From Candidatus Nomurabacteria bacterium RIFCSPHIGHO2_02_FULL_38_15 (GTDB lineage: Bacteria > Patescibacteriota > Minisyncoccia > Phycocordibacterales > UBA9973), in contig MFUC01000004.1 in the NCBI GenBank assembly GCA_001785575.1, forward strand, positions 22,306-38,681: 16,376 nt of DNA. Direction: 5' to 3'. This document shows, piece by piece, positions 11,361-16,376 of this stretch. Position 1 is the stretch's first letter. Each line of letters starts with the position of its first letter. The notes beneath the pieces were generated by a model. It worked only from the letters and a program-made list of their open reading frames with translations. It searched no databases and was not told the origin of the DNA. The position numbers were made by a program, and so were the translations under genes.

Positions 11361-11401
11361 CCTCCTACCTGCACCATACACTAAAAAACAAAAACCGGCA
11401 A
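11361..11401 (-). promoter_or_regulatory. Promoter and consensus ribosome site of the NADAR gene
   Basis: TTGCCG (11401-11396), 17 bases, TATGGT (11378-11373) predicts a start near 11366, leaving a 15-base leader that begins at AGGAGG (11366-11361). The -35 box lies within the terminator hairpin of the preceding gene, so termination and initiation signals overlap. The promoter match is moderate; the ribosome site is perfect and decides the start codon. Confidence 0.5.
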
Positions 11402-11411
11402 TAGCCGGTTT
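11384..11411 (-). terminator. Intrinsic terminator of the 11418-11840 gene
   Basis: On the minus strand AAACCGGC-TATT-GCCGGTTT (11411-11392) is an 8-bp stem with a 4-base loop followed by a T-rich run (to 11384). It starts 7 bases after the TAA. Confidence 0.9.
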
Positions 11412-11417
11412 GAAATT

Positions 11418-11840
11418 TTACTTTGGTAGCAACAGTAGCCAATTTGTTGGCATGAATCGTTCTATAACACCAAGCAAGATTCTTGGTGAAATTTTTTCAA
11501 GTAGCCTAAGTTTTTCAGCCCTAGGGTGCATCATGTCATCTACTCGAAAACCGGCTTGTTCAAGAGTGTCACCGCGTCTTGCGTGAAACGCTATTTCGCC
11601 AAGTTCAGCTATGGTAATATAACCACAGTGAATATTGTCAATTCTTAGAGAAATTGTGATGTCACCACCATTCAAAGCTCCATAGCCTTTAGAAAAACAA
11701 ACCCTTACATGACAATTTTTTTCAACATCCTCTTTGGGGCCAGCATACTTTAAATCAAACCCTATTGTCTCTTCAAAATTGTCAGAGTTAGGGAGTCCAA
11801 TGCCAAAAACATCCTTTTTTAAATTTTCAATTCTGTACAT
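11418..11840 (-). CDS. Soluble protein of unknown function (140 aa)
   Basis: Not recognised. The 140-residue product looks like a cytosolic alpha/beta protein with no membrane helix or signal peptide. There is an N-terminal segment with charged and Gly-rich turns (FGIGLPNSDNFEETIGFDL). A strand-rich middle follows (CHVRVCFSKGYGALNGGDITISLRI, about 43-67; SLRIDNIHCGYITIAELGEIAF, about 64-85). The C-terminal part is helical (AEKLRLLEKISPRILLGVIERFMP). Three cysteines are spread out and do not form a metal motif. It has its own promoter (TTGACA at 11884-11879) and terminator. The leader is about 15 bases with a weak purine-rich AAAGAAAG before ATG 11840. Neighbouring NADAR and membrane genes are separately transcribed, so context gives no function. 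Confidence 0.75.
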   Translation of the reverse strand: MYRIENLKKDVFGIGLPNSDNFEETIGFDLKYAGPKEDVEKNCHVRVCFSKGYGALNGGDITISLRIDNIHCGYITIAELGEIAFHARRGDTLEQAGFRVDDMMHPRAEKLRLLEKISPRILLGVIERFMPTNWLLLLPK

Positions 11841-11856
11841 AACTTTCTTTTTTCTA

Positions 11857-11892
11857 ACCTTACAGCAAGCAAAAATTTTGTCAATATATTGA
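11857..11892 (-). promoter_or_regulatory. Promoter of the 11418-11840 gene with adjoining palindrome
   Basis: TTGACA (11884-11879), 16 bases, TAAGGT (11862-11857); the -10 is weak. The perfect 12-base palindrome TCAATATATTGA (11881-11892) overlaps the first half of the -35 box, so it could be a protein-binding site. It falls directly behind the stop codon of the upstream gene. Confidence 0.5.
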
Positions 11893-11897
11893 ATTTA

Positions 11898-12458
11898 CTA
11901 CCTATCCTTAAACCTTTTTAATGCCACCCAAATCAATGCAACCAGCGCAATACCCAAAATTATAACCCGTACCCCACTGGAAGCCGTTGACCAATAGCGC
12001 ATTGAGGCCACAATATACGACAAGACCCCCGCCCAAGTAAATGCTGGCGAAAGTACTGCATGGCTGTACACGATACCAAAAATCATCATTAAAATACCCA
12101 AAATCATAAGGGTAATGAAAACGTTTAGCTCATAACTTTTTCGCTCGGCTTCGTAATTTAAATTGGCTGAATATTGAGCGTTGCAATAACCAGTAAATAT
12201 AGGGCTATCTTTTGCTGTACTTACCTTACCGGGTACATACGAATTGGTATCGGTATTCCACTGCCCGCCATTATTTATGCAATCTTCTTGATTATCATAA
12301 TTTTTAACAACTTGTGGTTGCGGGAAGTATTTTTCATAAACTGGCTCTTTATAAATAAAACTGAGTGCATAATTTAAAAACAAATTAATAACAATAACTA
12401 ACCCCACAATCAATGCAATGTGTACAAACTTATTTGTTTTATTTGAATTTTGTTCCAT
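11898..12458 (-). CDS. Four-span membrane protein of unknown function
   Basis: Not recognised. From ATG 12458 the product is 186 residues. A short polar head (MEQNSNKTNK) is followed by a first membrane helix (about 14-34, HIALIVGLVIVINLFLNYAL). An extracytoplasmic loop comes next, with two cysteines in CINNGGQWNTD and FTGYCNAQY that could form a disulfide. Three further helices lie close together (about 112-135, 138-155 and 160-180), ending in a basic KRFKDR tail. The N-G-G-x-W loop motif recurs, in my recollection, in uncharacterised Parcubacteria membrane proteins. A TTG or ATG further up (to 12491) is open but would add an 11-residue polar head. ATG 12458 is preferred because a perfect TATAAT ends 6 bases before it, implying a leaderless start there. 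The ychF-side terminator lies immediately upstream. Confidence 0.8.
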   Translation of the reverse strand: MEQNSNKTNKFVHIALIVGLVIVINLFLNYALSFIYKEPVYEKYFPQPQVVKNYDNQEDCINNGGQWNTDTNSYVPGKVSTAKDSPIFTGYCNAQYSANLNYEAERKSYELNVFITLMILGILMMIFGIVYSHAVLSPAFTWAGVLSYIVASMRYWSTASSGVRVIILGIALVALIWVALKRFKDR

Positions 12459-12464
12459 ACTTTC

Positions 12465-12470
12465 ATTATA
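12465..12470 (-). promoter_or_regulatory. -10 box adjacent to start (leaderless) of 11898-12458 gene
   Basis: TATAAT on the minus strand ends 6 bases before ATG 12458, placing initiation at the start codon. No convincing -35 is seen (TTTTGT at 12493-12488 at best), and the region overlaps the tail of the preceding terminator. Confidence 0.55.
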
Positions 12471-12483
12471 CTCTGTATTTACA

Positions 12484-12520
12484 CAAAACAAAAAGCCCCA
12501 TGAATTTCACAAGGCTTTTT
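12484..12520 (-). terminator. Intrinsic terminator after ychF and the candidate RNA
   Basis: On the minus strand AAAAAGCC (12520-12513) pairs with GGCTTTTT (12497-12490). The inner bases TTGTG and CATGG extend the stem by G-T and A-T pairs to about 13 pairs around a 5-base loop. A T-rich run continues to 12484. The inner pairs form well only as minus-strand RNA, so the direction is clear. Confidence 0.8.
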
Positions 12521-12652
12521 ACCAGATTTTCTCTTTTGTTTTTTGTTTTTAGTTTATAAATCAAACGAGGCAACTTCAGACCTTTTGTAAAACAAGGAAG
12601 GTTGCTTGCTTGACTCTGAGTTTTGGTTCTTAAGCACAAAAGAGCTGGATTT
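12490..12652 (-). ncRNA. Candidate structured small RNA, 6S-like architecture
   Basis: A stand-alone transcript of about 163 bases is bounded by a promoter (12659-12687) and a terminator (12484-12520). Closing stem: CTCTTTTGT (12644-12636) pairs perfectly with ACAAAAGAG (12539-12531), extended by CCAG/CTGG (12648-12645 with 12525-12522) across a 5-base bulge. Next is a large internal bubble of about 22 bases on the 5' side (12635-12614) and 21 on the 3' side (12560-12540). An apical stem of about 15 pairs with small bulges (12613-12597 with 12577-12561) ends in a 19-base loop. Closing stem, central bubble and apical stem are the plan of 6S RNA, which mimics an open promoter and sequesters RNA polymerase. 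No conserved sequence proves this. It could instead be a structured ychF 3' UTR. Confidence 0.5.
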
Positions 12653-12658
12653 GATATT

Positions 12659-12687
12659 ATTATACACCCTTTAAATTCTAAATTCAA
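12659..12687 (-). promoter_or_regulatory. Promoter of the candidate RNA, inside the 3' end of ychF
   Basis: TTGAAT (12687-12682), 17 bases, TATAAT (12664-12659) on the minus strand. Predicted initiation near 12652 falls four bases before the closing stem of the candidate RNA. The -35 overlaps the last codons of ychF. Confidence 0.7.
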
Positions 12688-13672
12688 CAGTGTCACCGTC
12701 TTTGACAACATAGTCCTTGCCTTCGACTCGCAAAAGGCCCTGACTGCGGGCTTGAGCGTACGAGCCGGCATTTAATAAATCTTGCCAAAAAATAACTTCG
12801 GCCCTAATAAATTTGTCTTTAAAATCAGTATGTATGGCCGCCCCAGCCACCGGTGCCGTACTGCCCTTTTGTATTGTCCAAGCCCGGGTTTCATCAACAC
12901 CGGTTGTAAAGTAAGTTTCCAAACCTAACAATTTATAAGCCTCCGTAATTAAATCATTTAATCCTTCCTCAAACACTGCATCAATTTTTACATAATTACC
13001 AGGAATTTTTGCCACAATACTGTCTATAATATTTTCACTGACTTGTGATGCATTCAGGCCATATAAAATTGGCTTGGCTGATAATAGGTGCATGCTTTTT
13101 AAAATTAATTTTTCCTCGTCATCCAACTGTGCAGTGCTAGCTAATTTTGAATCAAGCAATACGGTTTCAACTTTACGCAAAACTAAATCCTCCCTAACAA
13201 ATTCTTTGTCCCCCCTTTTTACTTCGCGCGTTATATTTGAAAGGCGCTTTGTAACTGTTTCCAAGTCAGCCAATATTAACTCTAAATTAATAACTTCAAT
13301 ATCACTTAGTGGGTCAACTTTATTGGCTACATGAATAACGCTGTTATCCTCAAATACCCTAACAATTTGCAAAATAGCATCAACCTCACGAATATTACTT
13401 AAAAATTTATTACCCAAGCCCTCGCCACGGCTTGCCCCCGCCACAAGCCCGGCAATATCTACGAATTCTATGACGGCAGGTATGGTCTTTTCAGATTTTG
13501 AAAATTCTGCAAGCTTCCATAATCTTTCATCAGGCACGGCAACTATGCCCACGCTTGGGTCAATGGTACAAAAAGGGTAATTCTCGGCCGGCACACTTTT
13601 TTTCGTCAATGCATTAAAAAGCGTGGACTTGCCCACATTTGGTAACCCTACAATGCCGATAGATAAACTCAT
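12671..13672 (-). CDS. ychF: Obg-family GTPase/ATPase YchF, compact form
   Basis: YchF/OLA1 is a ribosome-associated P-loop nucleotidase that prefers ATP in many species. Visible parts: G1 GLPNVGKST (9-17), the YPFCTIDPSVGIV switch region (32-44), G3 DIAGL (72-76) with ASRGEGLGNKFLSNIREVDAI, a helical insert (about 120-190), and a C-terminal TGS domain (TTGVDETRAWTIQKGSTAPVAGAAIHTDF... to VVKDGDTVEF). At 333 residues it is about 30 short of the usual 360. The loss maps by eye between residues 225 and 245, where the segment with the family's G5-like SA motif and the D-E-E-x-x-F-L helix is largely gone. The G4-like NxxE appears as NASQ (207-210). TAATAT sits 6 bases before ATG 13672, and there is no Shine-Dalgarno. 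A structured RNA and terminator follow. Confidence 0.95.
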   Translation of the reverse strand: MSLSIGIVGLPNVGKSTLFNALTKKSVPAENYPFCTIDPSVGIVAVPDERLWKLAEFSKSEKTIPAVIEFVDIAGLVAGASRGEGLGNKFLSNIREVDAILQIVRVFEDNSVIHVANKVDPLSDIEVINLELILADLETVTKRLSNITREVKRGDKEFVREDLVLRKVETVLLDSKLASTAQLDDEEKLILKSMHLLSAKPILYGLNASQVSENIIDSIVAKIPGNYVKIDAVFEEGLNDLITEAYKLLGLETYFTTGVDETRAWTIQKGSTAPVAGAAIHTDFKDKFIRAEVIFWQDLLNAGSYAQARSQGLLRVEGKDYVVKDGDTVEFRI

Positions 13673-13678
13673 ACGTTG

Positions 13679-13706
13679 ATATTAGCAAAATAAAACCTTT
13701 TTGCAA
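13679..13706 (-). promoter_or_regulatory. Promoter of ychF
   Basis: TTGCAA (13706-13701), 16 bases, TGC-TAATAT (-10 at 13684-13679), with 6 bases to ATG 13672. The extended TGn compensates for the imperfect -10. The message would be leaderless or nearly so. The 44-base gap after ftsI holds the whole promoter and no clear terminator. Confidence 0.5.
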
Positions 13707-13716
13707 AATAAAATTT

Positions 13717-15426
13717 TTACCGATCAGGTGGGATTTGGTAGTAATGGATTAGGTATTTGGCTAATTCGGTAAATGGGCCTATTAGGGTTTGGGAGGCAAA
13801 TGAGGCACCACGCGGGTTACGCAAAGTATAAAAAACTAAATATTTTGGTTTAGATGCCGGGAAAAAGGCGAAAAATGAGTGCGTGTATTTGTCCTCTTCG
13901 TAACCGCTGGCGCCCTCTTTGGCAATTTGAGCCGTACCCGTTTTGGCGGCAATGCTGTAATGTTCCATTTTATAAGCCCCGTTACCATATTGCTCAAAAA
14001 CATGCACCAACATATCAGTTACTGTTTTTGAAGTCTCGGGTTTCAAAACTTGCTTGGGCGTAGTTTTTTCAAAAGGTATAATTTCACCTGATTTATTAGC
14101 ATAACCTTTTGTAATTGTTGGTGTAACTAAATATCCACCATTAGCAATACTAGAAAAAGCCTTGGCCGCCGTAATGGACGAAAAGGCAATGCCTTGGCCA
14201 AACGAAGCCGTTGCATAACCAACTGGACTGGGCCCCTTTAAGTTAGCAATTAAACCCACCACCTCGCCCGGTAAATCAATACCAGTTTTTTTATCAAATT
14301 CATAATTCAACATTTTACTGCGAAATAGTTGCGTGCCCATTTTTTGTTCAATAAAAACCATGCCAGTATTCAATGATTGGTCAAGGACTGTTTGCATAGG
14401 TACGTTACCGCGGGCCTTACCATCAAAGTTTTTAATTGTTTTGTCAGCCACCGTCACGCTGCCATTATCGGTATAGCGAGTTTCAGGTGTAATAACGCCT
14501 TCGTCAATGGCGGCGGCCACAACCAAAGGCTTGATGACTGAGCCGTATTCATAGACACGCTCAACCAAAGGATTTTGAAACAAGCCCAGTGATTCAACAT
14601 CCTTAAAATCATTGGGGTTAAAACGGGGCGAACTGGCCATGGCAATAATTTCGCCAGTTTGCGGGTCCATAACTATAACCCCAGCCATTTCGGCTGCGTA
14701 TTTAGTTGTAATGTCATCAACTTGCTCCTCGGCAAACTTTTGCACGTTTGAATCAATAGATAAAACAATATCACCCTCAACATTATTTTTTGAAACATTT
14801 TTACCAATGGCTGAAAAGACCTCGGCAAAGAAGTTAACATACGCCCCATCATTAGTACGCGACAAAACATCTTCATACTGACGTTCAATACCATAGCGCC
14901 CAATTAATTTGTCACCCTTAAAGCCAATAAAACCCAAAACTTGTGAGGCACTATCGCCTCCTGGATAAAAACGCCATTTTTCCTTGTAAACTGACACACC
15001 CGTGATTTTTAAGTTCTCAATTTGTTTAGCCGTAACTTCGTCTAATCTGGTTTTTATTTCCTCGTAGGGGTCAAGCTTTTTTTCAACCTTTTTTAAAAAA
15101 TCAGCTTGGTCAATTTCAGTAATTTGATTTAGCTTTTCAAAAACAACTTCGGGTTCGGTAATTTGTTTAGGATTTATCGTTATTTTATAAGTTAATTGCA
15201 TTGAAGCGGCCACTGGTCGAACATCGTCTTTGTTTGAAAAATAAATCGCCCCACGATTAAACAAAAGATTTTTAGGCGTTACAAACTGCCGATTAGCCCT
15301 CTCCTTGTAACTTTCAGCCTTCACGATTTGCAAATCAAAAAGTCGCCCAATAATCAATAAACCAAGAAGTGTAGTTAAACAATACAAAAATATAAACCTT
15401 GGTTTAAAATTACCTGCCTTGATCAT
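13717..15426 (-). CDS. ftsI: Division-specific penicillin-binding protein (FtsI/PBP3-type transpeptidase)
   Basis: A monofunctional class B transpeptidase that cross-links septal peptidoglycan with FtsW, FtsL and FtsB. From ATG 15426 it has 569 residues. A short basic head and membrane helix (about 10-30) come first, then the PBP dimerisation domain (about 45-215, with NRGAIYFSNKDD in place of the usual RGxIYDRNG). The transpeptidase domain follows, with S-V-I-K (S296-K299, catalytic Ser and Lys), S-L-N (S351-N353) and K-T-G (K495-G497) all in place. The longer reading from TTG 15432 adds two residues; ATG 15426 is preferred. It overlaps the end of the FtsL-like gene by 17 bases. No PASTA repeats are present. 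The order rsmH-ftsL-ftsI matches the front of the dcw cluster; the usual mur genes do not follow. Confidence 0.95.
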   Translation of the reverse strand: MIKAGNFKPRFIFLYCLTTLLGLLIIGRLFDLQIVKAESYKERANRQFVTPKNLLFNRGAIYFSNKDDVRPVAASMQLTYKITINPKQITEPEVVFEKLNQITEIDQADFLKKVEKKLDPYEEIKTRLDEVTAKQIENLKITGVSVYKEKWRFYPGGDSASQVLGFIGFKGDKLIGRYGIERQYEDVLSRTNDGAYVNFFAEVFSAIGKNVSKNNVEGDIVLSIDSNVQKFAEEQVDDITTKYAAEMAGVIVMDPQTGEIIAMASSPRFNPNDFKDVESLGLFQNPLVERVYEYGSVIKPLVVAAAIDEGVITPETRYTDNGSVTVADKTIKNFDGKARGNVPMQTVLDQSLNTGMVFIEQKMGTQLFRSKMLNYEFDKKTGIDLPGEVVGLIANLKGPSPVGYATASFGQGIAFSSITAAKAFSSIANGGYLVTPTITKGYANKSGEIIPFEKTTPKQVLKPETSKTVTDMLVHVFEQYGNGAYKMEHYSIAAKTGTAQIAKEGASGYEEDKYTHSFFAFFPASKPKYLVFYTLRNPRGASFASQTLIGPFTELAKYLIHYYQIPPDR

Positions 15427-15736
15427 AAGCAACAGTTGTTGTTGAAGCGGTTGCGTAAAACATTGGCACTGCCTCGATGAAACCTAAAGTTTTAGCATAA
15501 TCCTTGGTATATATTTTAGAGGCTCCATTATATGATTCTTCTAATGTGGCCATAGTACTTTGTAATGTTTTGGTTTGCTCCTCGATATTTTTACGGTTTA
15601 CAACCTCAACCGTTGTGGCCCCCACAAAAAATAAATATGCCGAGAAAAATAAAATGTTTGAAGTAATTAGAAATACAAAAGCCTTTTTACTTGTTGGATT
15701 TATTACGATATTAAATTTTGGCTTTTTGTTTTGCAT
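15410..15736 (-). CDS. ftsL: FtsL-like cell-division membrane protein
   Basis: FtsL is a small bitopic divisome protein that heterodimerises with FtsB/DivIC and recruits or activates FtsWI. The 108-residue product has a basic cytoplasmic head (MQNKKPKFNIVINPTSKK), one membrane helix (about 19-40, AFVFLITSNILFFSAYLFFV), and a heptad-like coiled coil (about 45-75, VVNRKNIEEQTKTLQSTMATLEES). The tail (AKTLGFIEAVPMFYA) corresponds to the FtsL motif where the coiled coil ends, A-x-x-L-G-f. FtsL sequences diverge widely, so the call leans on position between rsmH and ftsI. ATG 15736 is chosen: it follows the rsmH stop after one base (TAA-A-ATG), the same junction as leuS-murJ, whereas the longer reading would need TTG 15751 inside rsmH. 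Confidence 0.85.
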   Translation of the reverse strand: MQNKKPKFNIVINPTSKKAFVFLITSNILFFSAYLFFVGATTVEVVNRKNIEEQTKTLQSTMATLEESYNGASKIYTKDYAKTLGFIEAVPMFYATASTTTVAYDQGR

Positions 15737-15737
15737 T

Positions 15738-16376
15738 TTATAATTTTTCAATGACTCTTAGTTTAGCACTGCGTGAACGTTTATTTTTTAAAACTTCATC
15801 TCTGGCTGGCACAATGGGTTTTTTATTTATTAAATGCGCACCCCCCATTTGTATAAATTGTTTAAACTTTTGCTTGACGATTCGGTCCTCGATCGAATGA
15901 AAGCTGATAACTAGAATTCGCCCGCCTGGCACTAAATGTTGCCAAGCAGCATCTAATCCCTCCTCGATATTTTGTAACTCTTCGTTAACTAACATTCGTA
16001 AGGCTTGAAAAGTTTTAGTCGCAGGGTTAGTCTTACTAAATTTTGGTGAAACAGTTTTAATAATTTCAACTAATTCAAGTGTTGTTTCAATAGACTTTAA
16101 CTTTCGCGCCTGACAAATTGCCCGGGCAATCCTTTTAGCATTCGTCTCGTCAGCCAAATGGTAAAGGGCATCAGCAATCGTAGACTCACCCCATTCGTTA
16201 ACTATTTCCCTAGCTGTTAGTTTAGCTCCACCCGACATCGTCATTAGTAACGGCTCGTCACGCATGAACGAAAATCCCCGTCCAGACAAATCACCCGAGC
16301 TGTCCAACTGTATCGAACTGACCCCTAGGTCAAATAATATAGAGTTAACATTTTGTATGCCTGTGTCTTTTAGGAT
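15738..16376 (-). CDS. rsmH: 16S rRNA m4C1402 methyltransferase RsmH (MraW), N-terminus outside window
   Basis: RsmH N4-methylates C1402 of 16S rRNA using S-adenosylmethionine. The frame is open to the window edge, and 212 codons are visible, starting within the Rossmann core. Motifs: NSILFDLGVSSIQLD (the family's G-v-L-x-D-L-G-v-S-S-x-Q-l-D), SGRGFSFMRDEPL, LTAREIVNEW, AKRIARAICQARK, PATKTFQALRMLVNEELQNIEEGL, and the C-terminal signature GGRILVISFHSIEDRIVK. The stretch LLMTMSG replaces the usual L-D-M-R-M-D, and HLADET replaces the Y-G-E-E-r region. The first substitution is a pattern I associate with Parcubacteria versions. It is followed by ftsL after one base and begins the division cluster in this window. 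Confidence 0.96.
   Translation of the reverse strand: MLKDTGIQNVNSILFDLGVSSIQLDSSGDLSGRGFSFMRDEPLLMTMSGGAKLTAREIVNEWGESTIADALYHLADETNAKRIARAICQARKLKSIETTLELVEIIKTVSPKFSKTNPATKTFQALRMLVNEELQNIEEGLDAAWQHLVPGGRILVISFHSIEDRIVKQKFKQFIQMGGAHLINKKPIVPARDEVLKNKRSRSAKLRVIEKL

Noticed and set aside
12466..12771. Minus-strand open frame of 101 codons overlapping the end of ychF
   Set aside because: It overlaps ychF in another frame and reads through the structured RNA and terminator; composition is not protein-like.
1..16376. CRISPR array, transposase or integrase gene
   Set aside because: No regularly spaced direct repeats and no recognisable transposase, integrase or Cas sequence in any frame.

Overview
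The window looks like a chromosomal segment from an AT-rich, streamlined bacterium, most likely a Candidate Phyla Radiation (Patescibacteria, Parcubacteria-like) organism. The grounds are by eye: compact genes with short gaps, many tiny membrane proteins, a reduced rsmH-ftsL-ftsI cluster, tRNAs without encoded CCA, and housekeeping genes that mostly lack Shine-Dalgarno sites and carry a -10 box right against the start codon. The lineage is an inference and is not proven by any marker here.

Layout. Positions 1-3255 are accessory in character: the end of an Hsp20 chaperone gene, two small genes of unknown function (481-735 minus, 860-1213 plus) sharing a symmetric divergent control region, tRNA-Phe(GAA), a small coiled-coil membrane protein, tRNA-Arg(CCU), and a 432-residue membrane protein behind a consensus promoter and a structured leader. 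Positions 3390-4187 hold a glutaredoxin-like gene, an FtsB/DivIC-like gene and a divergent 36-residue membrane protein too short for most gene callers. Positions 4294-10737 are a tight operon on the minus strand, leuS-murJ-lepA (leucyl-tRNA synthetase, lipid II flippase, elongation factor 4), with a 1-base gap and a 4-base overlap. Positions 10860-12458 hold three separately promoted minus-strand genes: a NADAR/YbiA-like N-glycosidase, an unknown protein and an unknown membrane protein. Positions 12490-12652 look like an independent structured RNA with its own promoter and terminator. Positions 12671-16376 carry ychF and the rsmH-ftsL-ftsI cell-division cluster, with rsmH cut by the window edge.

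The most unusual content is in the leuS operon. LeuRS is interrupted in frame, at the entrance to its CP1 editing domain, by about 148 residues forming an apparently intact DUF559 (Vsr/restriction-endonuclease-like) nuclease domain. The insert is bordered by short GC-rich palindromes. The same gene carries a second in-frame insert near the start of the anticodon-binding domain: a 100-bp element with perfect 19-bp inverted repeats around a GC-rich core. lepA, in the same operon, carries a short palindrome encoding the same P-x-Q-G-R-G-E string seen at the edge of the nuclease insert. Together these look like selfish palindromic elements, one carrying a nuclease, that tolerate residence inside essential genes by staying in frame. 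The second notable item is the candidate RNA downstream of ychF, whose closing stem, large central bubble and apical stem recall 6S RNA.
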